64,000 nt of DNA from Candidatus Anammoxibacter sp. (GTDB lineage Bacteria; Planctomycetota; Brocadiia; Brocadiales; Anammoxibacteraceae). The notes below the pieces were generated by a model. The model saw only the letters and a program-made list of their open reading frames with translations, was not told the origin of the DNA and made no database searches. A program made the translations under genes and the position numbers. Positions within the stretch are counted from its first letter, which is position 1. Every line of letters begins with the position of its first letter. Below are positions 33,390-43,001 of this stretch, in pieces. The stretch is from positions 62,001-126,000 of the forward strand of contig JAIQZO010000067.1 in the NCBI GenBank assembly GCA_021777055.1. Reading direction: 5' to 3'.

Positions 33390-33492
33390 ATGGATATTGA
33401 TATTGTTTCATTTATAACTGTCGGGTAAAAATATTAAAAATCCGGTTTGTGTCTTAATGTGGCTGAGTTTGGGGTTGGATTCAGGTTAATAA

Positions 33493-34122
33493 ATGCCAGA
33501 AAAAATAAATCTGGCAGTGCTTATCTCCGGAAGTGGAAGGACTCTGCAGAATTTTATTGATAAGATAGATTCCGGTGAGATAAATGCTGTTATTCAGATA
33601 GTAATTAGTAGTAATCCAAAGGCTTATGGTTTGGTCAGAGCCCGAGAATGTAGTATAAAAACTGAGGTTGTTAACCATTGTGATTATGATGGGACTGAAA
33701 GGTTTAGCGCTGCAATTAATGCCCGGTTAAAGGAGCTTCCGGTTGATCTCATACTGCTTGCCGGGTTTTCGCATTTTTATAAAATACCTGAGATGTACGC
33801 TTGCAAGGTGATGAATATTCATCCAGGTTTAATACCTGCATTTTCTGGTAAGGGGTATTATGGGCACTTTGTGCACGAAGCTGCTATCAGATACGGGGTA
33901 AAGATATCCGGTTGTACGGTGCATTTTGCTGATAATAAATATGATAACGGACCCATAATTGTGCAGCGGACTGTTGCAGTGATGGAAAATGACACGGCTG
34001 ATACTTTGGCTGAAAAAGTTTTTATGGAAGAGTGTATTGCGTATCCGGAGGCTGTACGGTTGTTTGCTGAAGGAAAGTTAAGGCTTGAGGGCAGGAAAGT
34101 GATAATAGGTGAAAAAGTTTGA
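33493..34122 (+). CDS. purN: Phosphoribosylglycinamide formyltransferase
   Basis: Protein of 209 residues. LAVLISGSGRTLQNFI starts the fold; ISSNPKAYGLVRA, LAGFSHFYKIPEM, MNIHPGLIPAF and the active region HFADNKYDNGPIIVQ follow. It transfers formyl from 10-formyl-THF to GAR in purine synthesis. The active-site HxxHP region is represented by NIHPGLIP. Its end overlaps the argC start by 4 bases. Confidence 0.9.
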   Translation: MPEKINLAVLISGSGRTLQNFIDKIDSGEINAVIQIVISSNPKAYGLVRARECSIKTEVVNHCDYDGTERFSAAINARLKELPVDLILLAGFSHFYKIPEMYACKVMNIHPGLIPAFSGKGYYGHFVHEAAIRYGVKISGCTVHFADNKYDNGPIIVQRTVAVMENDTADTLAEKVFMEECIAYPEAVRLFAEGKLRLEGRKVIIGEKV

Positions 34123-35132
34123 TCAAGGTTGGGATACTCGGGGCATCGGCTTACACAAGTCTTGAGTTGTTAAAAATACTTTTAAGGCATTCTGGAGTTG
34201 AGGTTTCTTACTTAGCAATAAGAGGGGATGGCAATCCTGCAATTTCCGAGATCTTTCCAGGGTTGGAAAACAGGATAGATATCAGATGTGCTAATCTGGA
34301 TAAAGATTCCATTCCCGAAGAGGTTGAATTGGTGTTTGTGACCCTGCCACCGACGGTTGCAAAGAATTATGTGCCAAACGCGGTGAAGCGTGGAGTAAAG
34401 GTTGTAGACCTGAGCGCTGATTACCGATTTAGGGAAAAAAATATTTATGAGCTGTGGTACAAGTCTGTGCATGAAGATGCTGATGGTATTAATATGGCTG
34501 TGTATGGATTACCTGAGCTCTTTAAGAACGAGATAAGAAACAGTGCGTTGGTTGCAAATCCGGGATGTTATCCCACTGGTGCTATATTAGGCCTTACACC
34601 GTTAATAAAGGGTGGTTTGATAAGTACGGATGATATTATTATTGATGCGAAGTCAGGTATTTCAGGTGCAGGTAAAAAACCGACGGACATAACGCACTAT
34701 TGTGAACGTAATGAAAATATTGAGGCGTATAATGTTGGATGCCACAGGCATGGTCCGGAGATTAATCATATCTTGTCTAGAGTTAGCGGGTTAGACATTT
34801 CTACATTTTTCACTCCCCATTTAATTCCTATGAACCGTGGAATACTAAACACCGTTTATGCAAAGATTAGTGATGGAAAGAGTGTTCACGATATAGAGAA
34901 TACATTTGATGAGTTTTACCGTAATGAGCCTTTTGTCAGGATAAAAACGCAAGGGCTTCCAAGGGTTGTAGATGTGGTAAATACAAACTTCTGTGATATT
35001 TCATTTACGGTGGTAAGAGACCGCGTAATCTTAATAACATGTATTGATAATATGGTCAAAGGTGCATCAGGGCAGGCGGTTCAGAATATGAATATTATGC
35101 TTGGATTTGATGAGACGCGTGGGCTATTATAA
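34119..35132 (+). CDS. argC: N-acetyl-gamma-glutamyl-phosphate reductase
   Basis: Protein of 337 residues starting at TTG 34119. IKVGILGASAYTSLELLKILLRH is the NADP-binding start; VDLSADYRF, VANPGCYPTGAILGL with the catalytic Cys, AKSGISGAGKKP, HRHGPEI and FTPHLIPMNRGI complete the ArgC signature. It catalyses the third step of arginine synthesis. Coupled to purN by a 4-base overlap; no other arg gene is near. Confidence 0.93.
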   Translation: MIKVGILGASAYTSLELLKILLRHSGVEVSYLAIRGDGNPAISEIFPGLENRIDIRCANLDKDSIPEEVELVFVTLPPTVAKNYVPNAVKRGVKVVDLSADYRFREKNIYELWYKSVHEDADGINMAVYGLPELFKNEIRNSALVANPGCYPTGAILGLTPLIKGGLISTDDIIIDAKSGISGAGKKPTDITHYCERNENIEAYNVGCHRHGPEINHILSRVSGLDISTFFTPHLIPMNRGILNTVYAKISDGKSVHDIENTFDEFYRNEPFVRIKTQGLPRVVDVVNTNFCDISFTVVRDRVILITCIDNMVKGASGQAVQNMNIMLGFDETRGLL

Positions 35133-35244
35133 TTACCTTGGAATACAGAATTCAGGATACAAAAGAACAGGTAATTAACTGCTAATTTGAATGTTACTTT
35201 TTGCTGAATAATTATAAATTTTAGGTATAAGATTATAGAATAAT

Positions 35245-36588
35245 ATGACAAATTCATCGGTACGGGTCAGGTTTGCCCCAAGTCCCACAGGACATCTCCA
35301 CATCGGAGGGGTGCGAACAGCACTTTACAACTGGCTGTTTGCCAGAAACAATGGGGGTAAATTCTTTTTGAGGATAGAGGATACCGATCGCGTACGTTCT
35401 ACTCAGGAATCAACGGATGTTATCTTTGAGAATATGGAATGGCTTGGTTTTGATTGGGATGAGGAACCTCGATACCAGAGTAATCGCCTCGGAATATATG
35501 ATAAATATATTGATAAACTGATGAAAGACGGTCTGGCCTTCGAAGTTGAAGGAGGTGCTGTGTCTTTTAAGGTTAAGGAAAAGGCTCCTCTGGTGTTTGA
35601 TGATGCCGTTCATGGTAAAATCAGTTTTGATCCGACTCTTATTGATGACTTTATAATTAGAAAAGCGGACGGATTTCCCACTTATAATTTTGCATGTGTT
35701 ATTGATGATGTTGAAATGGGGATTACGCATGTTATTAGGGGTGATGATCATACGTCAAACACCCCCAGGCAGCAGATGGTATATAACGGAATCGGAGCAA
35801 AGCTTCCGGTCTTTGCGCACATACCAATGATACTAGGTGAAGATGGTACAAGATTGAGTAAGCGACATGGTGCTACATCTGTGGCTGATTATAGAAACAG
35901 AGGTTATTTACCGGAGGCGTTGCTGAATTTTCTGGCTCTACTTGGGTGGTCACCGGGCCATGACGAAGAACTGCTTTCTATAAAGGATATGATAGAAAAG
36001 TTTTCATTAGACCGTGTTAATAAAACCAGTGCCAGATTTGATAATACGAAACTTGACTGGATGAACGGCCAGTATATTATGGATGCCAAAGTTGATAGTA
36101 TTACCGAAAGCCTGAAACCGTTTATTGAAGATGCGGGTATTGATCATAAATTACTTGATAAAGATTGGCTGCACAAATTGGTGGAACTCTATCAGGACCG
36201 TTTTAAGACTTTAAAAGAGTTTCCTTTAAAGACCGCGTTCTTTTTTAATGATGATATCCAGTTTAATGAAAAGGCGGTTAAGAAGTTTCTTCAAAAGGAT
36301 GCGCCGCCTGGCACGGAACAAATCGGTGTTATATTGGAAGATGTTTGCAGTGAACTCTCCGGGATTGCGGATTTTAGCGTAGATGCAATAGAAGCCAGCC
36401 TTCGGGCATTGATAAAAAAATATAATATAGGTTTTGGAAAGCTAGCACAACCTGTTAGGGTTGCGGTTTCCGGTGACAGTGTAAGTGCAAGTATCTTTGA
36501 GACCCTTGAATTGTTGGGCAAGGAGAAATCCATAACCAGAATAAGGCATGCTGTAAAGACTTTTTGTGGTCAAAGGGAAACTAATTAG
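35245..36588 (+). CDS. gltX: Glutamyl-tRNA synthetase
   Basis: Protein of 447 residues, class I. VRFAPSPTGHLHIGGVRTALYN carries the HIGH-type motif; RIEDTDRVRS, GDDHTSNTPRQQ and RLSKRHGATSV (KMSKS-type) follow, then a helical anticodon-binding domain. It is slightly shorter than usual, though the C-terminal helix LELLGKEKSITRIRHA is present. Its stop TAG lies inside the terminal repeat of a small element beginning at 36585. Confidence 0.95.
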   Translation: MTNSSVRVRFAPSPTGHLHIGGVRTALYNWLFARNNGGKFFLRIEDTDRVRSTQESTDVIFENMEWLGFDWDEEPRYQSNRLGIYDKYIDKLMKDGLAFEVEGGAVSFKVKEKAPLVFDDAVHGKISFDPTLIDDFIIRKADGFPTYNFACVIDDVEMGITHVIRGDDHTSNTPRQQMVYNGIGAKLPVFAHIPMILGEDGTRLSKRHGATSVADYRNRGYLPEALLNFLALLGWSPGHDEELLSIKDMIEKFSLDRVNKTSARFDNTKLDWMNGQYIMDAKVDSITESLKPFIEDAGIDHKLLDKDWLHKLVELYQDRFKTLKEFPLKTAFFFNDDIQFNEKAVKKFLQKDAPPGTEQIGVILEDVCSELSGIADFSVDAIEASLRALIKKYNIGFGKLAQPVRVAVSGDSVSASIFETLELLGKEKSITRIRHAVKTFCGQRETN

Positions 36589-36860
36589 GTAGATAGGCTG
36601 AAGGCTGAAGGTGAAAGTAAAAAAGCAAAAGGCTTTAGCTTTTTAGGTAGATAAGATTTATAGTATTACCCTGTAAAAACTTTACTTTTTAGAAAGATTT
36701 TTGCATTGAAGTGTCTGTTACTGACAAACTCGTTTGTCCGTGATACCAAAACTTTTTTGAATTAAATCGTAATTCGTAAATCTAAAATCGTAAATTTGGT
36801 AGTGGCTTCGTTGCTTTATGCTTTTACCTTCAGTCTTTAGCCTTCAGCCTGTTTACCTAA
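36585..36860. mobile_element. MITE-like element between gltX and thpR
   Basis: TTAGGTAGATAGGCTGAAGG at 36585 is matched (18 of 20) by the reverse complement of 36841-36860. Inside are TAGTATTACCCTGTAAAAAC (36661) and TTCGTTGCTTTATGC, both also seen at 52268-52530 or 56992-57300. Too short to code for anything. Confidence 0.75.
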
Positions 36861-36868
36861 CTTAAAGC

Positions 36869-37426
36869 ATGGTCAGGTCTTTTGTTGCGATAGAGATTAG
36901 TCAGAATATAAAGAGAAACCTTGGGAAGATAATTTCCAAACTATCCGGTACTAATGCGGAAGTTAAATGGGTACGACCTGCAAACATGCATATTACGTTA
37001 AAGTTTCTTGGTAGTATTGACGAATGTGATGTCCCTGAAATATGTAATATGCTCAAGGATGCCGCTGTTGATGTGGAACCTTTTGATTTGGAAATAGGGG
37101 GATTAGGTGCGTTTCCTGATATAAAAAAACCAAAGGTTGTGTTTGTAAATATTGTTGATCAGAGTAAAGCTCTTTTAACTTTGTACGAACGGGTGGAAGA
37201 GAGGCTCGCGGATTTTGGAATAAAGAGGGAATCTCGTAGATTTACACCACATTTGACAATTGGAAGGGTACGGCCACAAAAAAATCTGAAAACTCTGATT
37301 GATTTGATAGATAACAATAAAAAGGTCTTTGCCGGAGGTTTGCTTGTAGAATCAATTGACTTAATGATGAGCGAGCTGCTGCCTGAGGGGCCGGAACACA
37401 GTAAGCTAGGAACCATAGACTTGTAA
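36869..37426 (+). CDS. thpR: RNA 2',3'-cyclic phosphodiesterase
   Basis: Protein of 185 residues of the 2H phosphoesterase family. The two catalytic motifs are HITLKF (about 42-47) and HLTIGR (about 127-132). It starts 9 bases after the small element's right terminal repeat and lacks a clear Shine-Dalgarno. The thpR-recA pairing is common in bacteria. Confidence 0.9.
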   Translation: MVRSFVAIEISQNIKRNLGKIISKLSGTNAEVKWVRPANMHITLKFLGSIDECDVPEICNMLKDAAVDVEPFDLEIGGLGAFPDIKKPKVVFVNIVDQSKALLTLYERVEERLADFGIKRESRRFTPHLTIGRVRPQKNLKTLIDLIDNNKKVFAGGLLVESIDLMMSELLPEGPEHSKLGTIDL

Positions 37427-37458
37427 ATGTATTGTGCTAAATTTTTGAGGGGAAAAAC

Positions 37459-38607
37459 ATGGCAAAACAAGAAACTTCTGATTCTGAAGAGAAGTCGCTG
37501 GCCCTTGAGAGGGCTATTGCGCAAATAGAGAAGCAGTTTGGGCAAGGTTCAATAATGCGTCTTGGGGCGGAAACAAAAGTTGATGTGCCGGTTATCTCAA
37601 CGGGTTCTCTATCTTTGGATATTGCTTTGGGTATCGGTGGGGTTCCCAGGGGCAGGGTAATAGAGGTGTATGGTCCAGAGTCATCAGGGAAGACAACTTT
37701 GACCCTTCATATAATTGCTAATGCACAGAAAAAAGGCGGGATTGCAGCGTTTATTGATGCAGAGCATGCACTTGATCCGGACTATGCCGGTAGATTAGGA
37801 GTTGATCTGCAAAATTTGATAGTAAACCAACCGGATACAGGTGAGCAGGCCCTGAACATAGCAGAGATGCTTGTGAGGAGTAATGCTGTAGACGTGATAG
37901 TGGTTGATTCCGTTGCCGCCATGGTGCCTAAGGCAGAAATACAGGGTGATATCGGGGATGTGCATATAGGGCTTCAGGCAAGAATGATGTCACAGGCGTT
38001 ACGTAAGTTAACCGGTGTTATTTCAAAATCAATGACGTGTGTGATATTTATTAACCAAATCAGAGAAAAGATCGGGGTGATGTTTGGTAATCCCGAGGTT
38101 ACAACAGGTGGACGGGCACTTAAGTTTTATTCTTCTGTACGAATAGAGGTAAGAAGACTTAGTAATATAAAGGATGGCGAAGAGATCACCGGGACCCGTG
38201 TTAGGGCGAAAATTGCCAAAAATAAGGTTGCTGCCCCGTTTAAAAAGGCAGAGTTTGATATTATGTATAATCATGGTATTTCAAGGAGCAGTGATATCCT
38301 GGACCTTGGAGTGGAGAATAATATTATTGCTAAAAGCGGTACATGGTTTTCATATGGTGATATAAAGCTGGGTCAGGGACGAGAAAATGCAAAAATGGTT
38401 ATTAATGAAAACCCTGAACTCTCGGAAGAGATCGAGCAAAAGATTCTTGAAAAAATTGCACCTGAAATGGTGAGGGGTGAGGTAAAAGCTAATGATGATG
38501 GAGACAAAAAAGTTAAAGGTAAAGGAAAAGAGAAGGTAAAAGATGAGAAAAACGGTGATGATACAGATATAAAGGGTGGAGCAAAGGATGCCGGTGCAAT
38601 AGCGTAG
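37459..38607 (+). CDS. recA: Recombinase A
   Basis: Protein of 382 residues. Walker [41 protein letters not shown]2 region [17 protein letters not shown] and [16 protein letters not shown] are all canonical. The C-terminal tail is unusually long and Lys/Asp-rich. GAGGGGA precedes the ATG. It pairs homologous DNA and triggers the SOS response; no LexA-type operator is apparent upstream. Confidence 0.97.
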   Translation: MAKQETSDSEEKSLALERAIAQIEKQFGQGSIMRLGAETKVDVPVISTGSLSLDIALGIGGVPRGRVIEVYGPESSGKTTLTLHIIANAQKKGGIAAFIDAEHALDPDYAGRLGVDLQNLIVNQPDTGEQALNIAEMLVRSNAVDVIVVDSVAAMVPKAEIQGDIGDVHIGLQARMMSQALRKLTGVISKSMTCVIFINQIREKIGVMFGNPEVTTGGRALKFYSSVRIEVRRLSNIKDGEEITGTRVRAKIAKNKVAAPFKKAEFDIMYNHGISRSSDILDLGVENNIIAKSGTWFSYGDIKLGQGRENAKMVINENPELSEEIEQKILEKIAPEMVRGEVKANDDGDKKVKGKGKEKVKDEKNGDDTDIKGGAKDAGAIA

Positions 38608-38689
38608 ATGGATAGTTCTTAGAGTTTGGCTGCTTTGATTGCATTTGCTACTTTTTTTTATTTTTTTAACTTTGCCGTTTGAATATAAA

Positions 38690-41344
38690 GTGAAAACAAA
38701 CGAGATTAGAAAAAAATTCCTTAAGTTTTTCGAACAGAATAATCACGCGGTTTATCCAAGTGATTCATTGATACCGAGTAATGATCCGACTCTCTTGTTT
38801 ACTGGTGCAGGAATGAATCAGTTTAAGGAGATGTTTGTTGGGACTGGGAGTCTGGATTTTAAACGTGCGACAACTTGTCAGAAGTGCTTGAGAACTGGTG
38901 ACATTGAAAATGTGGGCAAGACTAGTTCCCATCACACCTTCTTCGAAATGTTGGGTAATTTTTCATTTGGTGATTACTTTAAGAATGAGGTGATAGGCTG
39001 GGCATGGGAATTTATTAGAGAAGAGATGGGGCTACCTGAAGATCGTTTGTCTGTTAGCGTTTATACTGATGATGACGAATCTTATGATATATGGAATAAA
39101 AGGATAAAAGTACCTGCGCATAAGATATATCGTTTCGGAGAGAGTGATAATTTTTGGCCGGCAAGTGCACCGTCAAAGGGGCCGAATGGGCCGTGTGGGC
39201 CCTGTACTGAGATATTTTTTGATCAAGGACCAAGCATAGGATGTAAAAAGGCGGATTGTAATCCCAGCTGCGATTGTGACAGGTATGTAGAGATATGGAA
39301 CCTTGTTTTGATGCAATTTAAGCGTGAAGAAGGTGGAAATCTGATTCCGTTAGAGAAGAAGTGTATTGATACAGGAATGGGACTGGAAAGGGCTGCCAGG
39401 GTGATGCAGGGTGTTTTGACAAACTTTGATATAGATATATTTACACCAATAACAAAAAATATTATAGACCTGCTGGAAATAGATCCGGATGAAAATTCTG
39501 CTCATGTTCGTTTGGTTAGGCGTATAGCTGATCACATGCGGGCTATTGTGTTTTGTATTGCTGATGGCGTTTACTTTGGTAATGAGGGGCGCGGGTATGT
39601 TGAGAGACGGTTGCTGAGACGGGCAATGCGCGATGTAATAGAAATGGGGAGGAGTGAGATTCTCCTTTATAAGTTGGTCCCTGTGATTGTAAATGTCATG
39701 GAAGATCAATATCCTGATTTGGTAAAACGTCGGGAAAACATAGCGAAGATTATTAAAAATGAAGAAGAGCGGTTTCATGAGACTATTGAGAGGGGGACGC
39801 ATCTTCTGAATGAGTATATCTGTCGTATGAAAAGTAATAAGGAGTCTGTCCTTTCCGGAAAAGATTCATTTCGTTTATATGACACATTTGGATTTCCTCC
39901 AGATATGACAGAGTCTGTTTTGAAAGAAAACGGTCTGAGTTTTGATAAACAGGGGTTTGAGGGGGAGATGAAGAAGCAGAGAGAGCTTGCCAGGGCGAAG
40001 ACTCAAATTGTAAGTAGCGTGTTCTCTGATGATCTGAAGTCTGCGGGTGAAGTTGAGAAAACAGAATTTAAAGGGTACGAATCTGATAGAACGGAATCTG
40101 TTGTCAGGAGGATTATAGTTAATGAAACTAGCGTTAACTTTGCCGAAGCCGGACAAGAAGCGTTTATAAGTCTTGATGTTACCCCGTTTTATGCTGAAGC
40201 TGGTGGGCAGGTTGGTGATAATGGGGTTATGCGTAATGATAATCTTGAGATTGAAGTTATCAATACTGTAAAGGAAGGTGGAGGCATATTGCATATCTGT
40301 AAAGTAACCAAAGGAAAGGTTGCTGTTGGTGATAATGTAATTGCCGAAATAGGTGTTGCCAGAAGAACTGCTATTCGTCGGAACCATTCAGCTACGCATA
40401 TTTTACACTATTTCTTGCGCCAGGTTCTTGGACAGCATGCTGAGCAGGCAGGGTCGATGGTTTCTCCGGATAGACTTCGTTTTGATTTTCGGCATTTTGC
40501 AAATGTGTCCGATGTTGAGCTGGAACGTATTGAATTTCTGGTGAATGAAAAGATTTTGGATGATGACCATGTTGAAACAAATGAGATGAGCTTTAAAAAT
40601 GCTGTTAGCGCAGGAGTTACCGCACTTTTTGGTGAAAAATACGGAGATGTTGTAAGGGCTGTTGACATTGGGGGATACAGTAAAGAACTTTGTGGTGGTA
40701 CTCATGTTTTAAGGACTGGAAGGATTGGTCTGTTTAAGATTATTGGTGAATCGTCAATTGCAGCCGGCATTCGACGGATAGAAGCTGTTACTGGGATGGA
40801 GGCCATAAAAAGAGTTCGTGAGAAGGAAAAAACCATTTCCGATCTATGTGTTACTCTTAATACGAACGAGAGTATGTTAAATAGCCGTATTAAAGAGATG
40901 CACAATGAGATTAAAGAGTATGAAAAAGAGATCCGTAAGCTTAAGCAGAAAACACAATCAGAGATAGCGGGCGAATTGCTGTCGAATGCTAGAGAATTAT
41001 CTAATGTAAAGATAGTAACCGCAAAGATATGTAATGCAGAGATATCTGATCTACGTAATACTGCAGATTCGTTGCGTAAGGCAACTGATTCCATAGTAGT
41101 GGTCTTGGGTTCCGTCTTTAACAATAATGTGATCTTGCTTGCGGTTGTAAGTGATGATTTGGTAAAGAAAGGACTGCATGCTGGTAAGATTATAGGTGAG
41201 ATAGCCAAGCTTGTGGGCGGTGGTGGTGGTGGTAAAGCAGAGATCGCCCAGGCAGGAGGAAAAGATGTAAGCAAATTGGATGGTGCTATTGACGATGCCT
41301 ATACTTTGATAAAAAATAAGCTAGAAGAGAATGGCGCCGTCTGA
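38690..41344 (+). CDS. alaS: Alanyl-tRNA synthetase
   Basis: Protein of 884 residues. GTG 38690 is chosen because the product then begins VKTNEIRKKFLKFFE, as in other AlaRS; upstream residues are hydrophobic translation of a T-rich leader. Class II motifs (GAGMNQFKEMFVG, TCQKCLRTGDIENVG), the editing-domain zinc site HSATHILHYFLR with CGGTHV, and the Gly-rich LVGGGGGGKAEIAQAGGKD tail are present. A perfect 24-bp hairpin lies 40 bases after the stop. Confidence 0.96.
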   Translation: MKTNEIRKKFLKFFEQNNHAVYPSDSLIPSNDPTLLFTGAGMNQFKEMFVGTGSLDFKRATTCQKCLRTGDIENVGKTSSHHTFFEMLGNFSFGDYFKNEVIGWAWEFIREEMGLPEDRLSVSVYTDDDESYDIWNKRIKVPAHKIYRFGESDNFWPASAPSKGPNGPCGPCTEIFFDQGPSIGCKKADCNPSCDCDRYVEIWNLVLMQFKREEGGNLIPLEKKCIDTGMGLERAARVMQGVLTNFDIDIFTPITKNIIDLLEIDPDENSAHVRLVRRIADHMRAIVFCIADGVYFGNEGRGYVERRLLRRAMRDVIEMGRSEILLYKLVPVIVNVMEDQYPDLVKRRENIAKIIKNEEERFHETIERGTHLLNEYICRMKSNKESVLSGKDSFRLYDTFGFPPDMTESVLKENGLSFDKQGFEGEMKKQRELARAKTQIVSSVFSDDLKSAGEVEKTEFKGYESDRTESVVRRIIVNETSVNFAEAGQEAFISLDVTPFYAEAGGQVGDNGVMRNDNLEIEVINTVKEGGGILHICKVTKGKVAVGDNVIAEIGVARRTAIRRNHSATHILHYFLRQVLGQHAEQAGSMVSPDRLRFDFRHFANVSDVELERIEFLVNEKILDDDHVETNEMSFKNAVSAGVTALFGEKYGDVVRAVDIGGYSKELCGGTHVLRTGRIGLFKIIGESSIAAGIRRIEAVTGMEAIKRVREKEKTISDLCVTLNTNESMLNSRIKEMHNEIKEYEKEIRKLKQKTQSEIAGELLSNARELSNVKIVTAKICNAEISDLRNTADSLRKATDSIVVVLGSVFNNNVILLAVVSDDLVKKGLHAGKIIGEIAKLVGGGGGGKAEIAQAGGKDVSKLDGAIDDAYTLIKNKLEENGAV

Positions 41345-41385
41345 TTTTGGTGTCTGATTTGGCAGTTGTTGTCTGCCTGTTTTGC

Positions 41386-41436
41386 TTATACTCATCGGCA
41401 GAATAAATGTTTCATTTATTCTGCCGATGAGTATAA
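41386..41436. terminator. Perfect 24-bp hairpin after alaS
   Basis: 24 bases at 41386-41409 (starting TTATACTCATCGGCAGAATA) pair without mismatch with 41413-41436, leaving a 3-base loop. No run of T follows, so it may act as an RNA end-stabilising or RNase III site as much as a terminator. Confidence 0.7.
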
Positions 41437-41655
41437 TATCAACATATTGATAGTTAAGGCCGTGTCAGGTGCTTTATAGTGTATGTTTGAGGGAAAGATT
41501 AGAAGTGTTTTTTTGCTTGACAAATAAAATATGCAAGTATAAAATGGGCGATTTGGTATGCGTTGTGTGCCTGTTGTAACTTCTTGTTATTTCGTGCTTT
41601 ACAGGAAGAGTTGTGGTTTAATTTAGGAAATTATCTTTTTATAGATGGAGGAATT
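41437..41655. promoter_or_regulatory. Leader region of rpmF-plsX-fab cluster
   Basis: No gene. TTGACA (41517-41522) lies 17 bases from TATAAA-like TATAAAATG region at 41537, a plausible sigma-70 type promoter (TTGACA, then TATAAA about 16 bases on) for the cluster. Call is by eye. Confidence 0.45.
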
Positions 41656-41883
41656 ATGGCGGTACCAAAGAGGAGGCAATCGACGTCGAGACGAGATAAA
41701 CGCCGTACTCATGATGCGTTAACTGTGCCTAACATACCTAATTTAGAAAATATGCAAAAAGGATCTCGTGGCCGTTCAAAACGGTTTATTTGTCCTCAAT
41801 GTAAACAGATAAAGACTCCACATACGGTATGTCATAATTGTGGTTTCTATAATGGCAGGCAGGTTATAGAGATAGAGAGGTAA
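41656..41883 (+). CDS. rpmF: Ribosomal protein bL32
   Basis: Protein of 75 residues. ATG 41656 with GGAGG 6 bases upstream gives MAVPKRRQSTSRRDKRRTHD, the normal L32 start. It has a zinc ribbon (CPQC ... CHNC), the zinc-binding form. It is followed after 5 bases by plsX, the classical arrangement. The usual upstream DUF177 gene is absent. Confidence 0.95.
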   Translation: MAVPKRRQSTSRRDKRRTHDALTVPNIPNLENMQKGSRGRSKRFICPQCKQIKTPHTVCHNCGFYNGRQVIEIER

Positions 41884-41888
41884 TCCCT

Positions 41889-42932
41889 ATGCGAATTGCA
41901 GTTGATGCAATGGGAGGGGATTGGGCACCTTTTGAAATAGTTGAAGGTGCGGTTGAAGTTGCAAAACAAAACAAAGATATAGAGATAGTTTTGGTTGGCA
42001 ATAAAGATCAGTTGGGCGTATTACTTTCTAAATTAAAGGTTAGTTTAAGTAACGTTACCGTATTTCATGCGTCACAAGTCGTTGGTATGGGAGAATCTGC
42101 AACTATGGCTGCAAGATCAAAAACAGATTCTTCTATTACAAGGAGTGTGGAACTGGCTGCCAAAGGGGAAGTGGACGCGGTGGTAAGTGCTGGTAATACC
42201 GGCGCGATGGTTGTGGCTTCAACGGTTTTGCTAAAAACACTTGAAGGTGTTAAACGTCCTGGTATTACTATTTTGATGCCACGAATGTACGGATCTTGTG
42301 TTATAGTCGATGTTGGTGCAAATCTTAGTTGTAAGCCAGAACATCTTTTCCAATACGGCATAATGGCGTCTGTCTTCTGCAAATATATTTTAGAAATAGA
42401 AAGTCCAAGGATTGGGCTATTAAATGTAGGAGTCGAAGATGTTAAAGGGAACAGCCTTGTAAAAGGTGCATATCGTTTGCTTAGTAAGGCATCTTTGAAC
42501 TTTGTGGGAAATGTTGAAAGTTGCGACATCTTTGATCAGAATTTGGATGTGGTGATTTGTGACGGCTTTGTTGGTAATGCAATCTTAAAATTTTCCGAGG
42601 GCGTTTCATATGATATCTTTGCTAGTTTCGAACAGGAGTCAAGGAAAAATGAAGATACTGATCATGGTTTTAAGCTTTGCAAACCGGCGTTAGAGAGCAT
42701 CAAGAACAGGAATGATTATGCTGAATATGGAGGAGCTCCTCTTTTAGGTATAAACGGGATCTGTATTATTGCCCATGGGCGGTCTAAACACGGAGCGATA
42801 ATGAATGCCATAAAAGAGGCAATCAAATTTTCAGTAAACAATGTCAATAAACATATTGTTGCGGAGTTAAAGAAATATGCTGACGTAACGGTATTAAATA
42901 ATCCGGAAATGGTAAAGGGTATTACGGTTTGA
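41889..42932 (+). CDS. plsX: Phosphate acyltransferase PlsX
   Basis: Protein of 347 residues. MRIAVDAMGGDWAPFEIVEGA, VVSAGNTGAMV, RPGITILMPR, VDVGANLSCKPEHL, VICDGFVGNAILKFSEG and APLLGINGICIIAHGRSKHGAI are the PlsX landmarks. It makes acyl-phosphate from acyl-ACP, linking fatty acid to phospholipid synthesis. It sits in the rpmF-plsX-fabH-fabD-acpP-fabF order. Confidence 0.95.
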   Translation: MRIAVDAMGGDWAPFEIVEGAVEVAKQNKDIEIVLVGNKDQLGVLLSKLKVSLSNVTVFHASQVVGMGESATMAARSKTDSSITRSVELAAKGEVDAVVSAGNTGAMVVASTVLLKTLEGVKRPGITILMPRMYGSCVIVDVGANLSCKPEHLFQYGIMASVFCKYILEIESPRIGLLNVGVEDVKGNSLVKGAYRLLSKASLNFVGNVESCDIFDQNLDVVICDGFVGNAILKFSEGVSYDIFASFEQESRKNEDTDHGFKLCKPALESIKNRNDYAEYGGAPLLGINGICIIAHGRSKHGAIMNAIKEAIKFSVNNVNKHIVAELKKYADVTVLNNPEMVKGITV

Positions 42933-43001
42933 GATAGTTTTTTTCACAATGGCTTTGCGTTAATAAAAGTCCTATGGAAAAAGAATTAACAGGTAACAAT
43001 A

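Noticed and set aside
36585..36588. Truncation of gltX by the adjacent element
   Set aside because: The protein reaches the expected C-terminal helix; only the last few residues could be affected.
38639..38689. Hydrophobic N-terminal extension of alaS that looks like a signal peptide
   Set aside because: AlaRS is cytosolic and its normal start is the GTG at 38690; the extension is translation of a T-rich leader.
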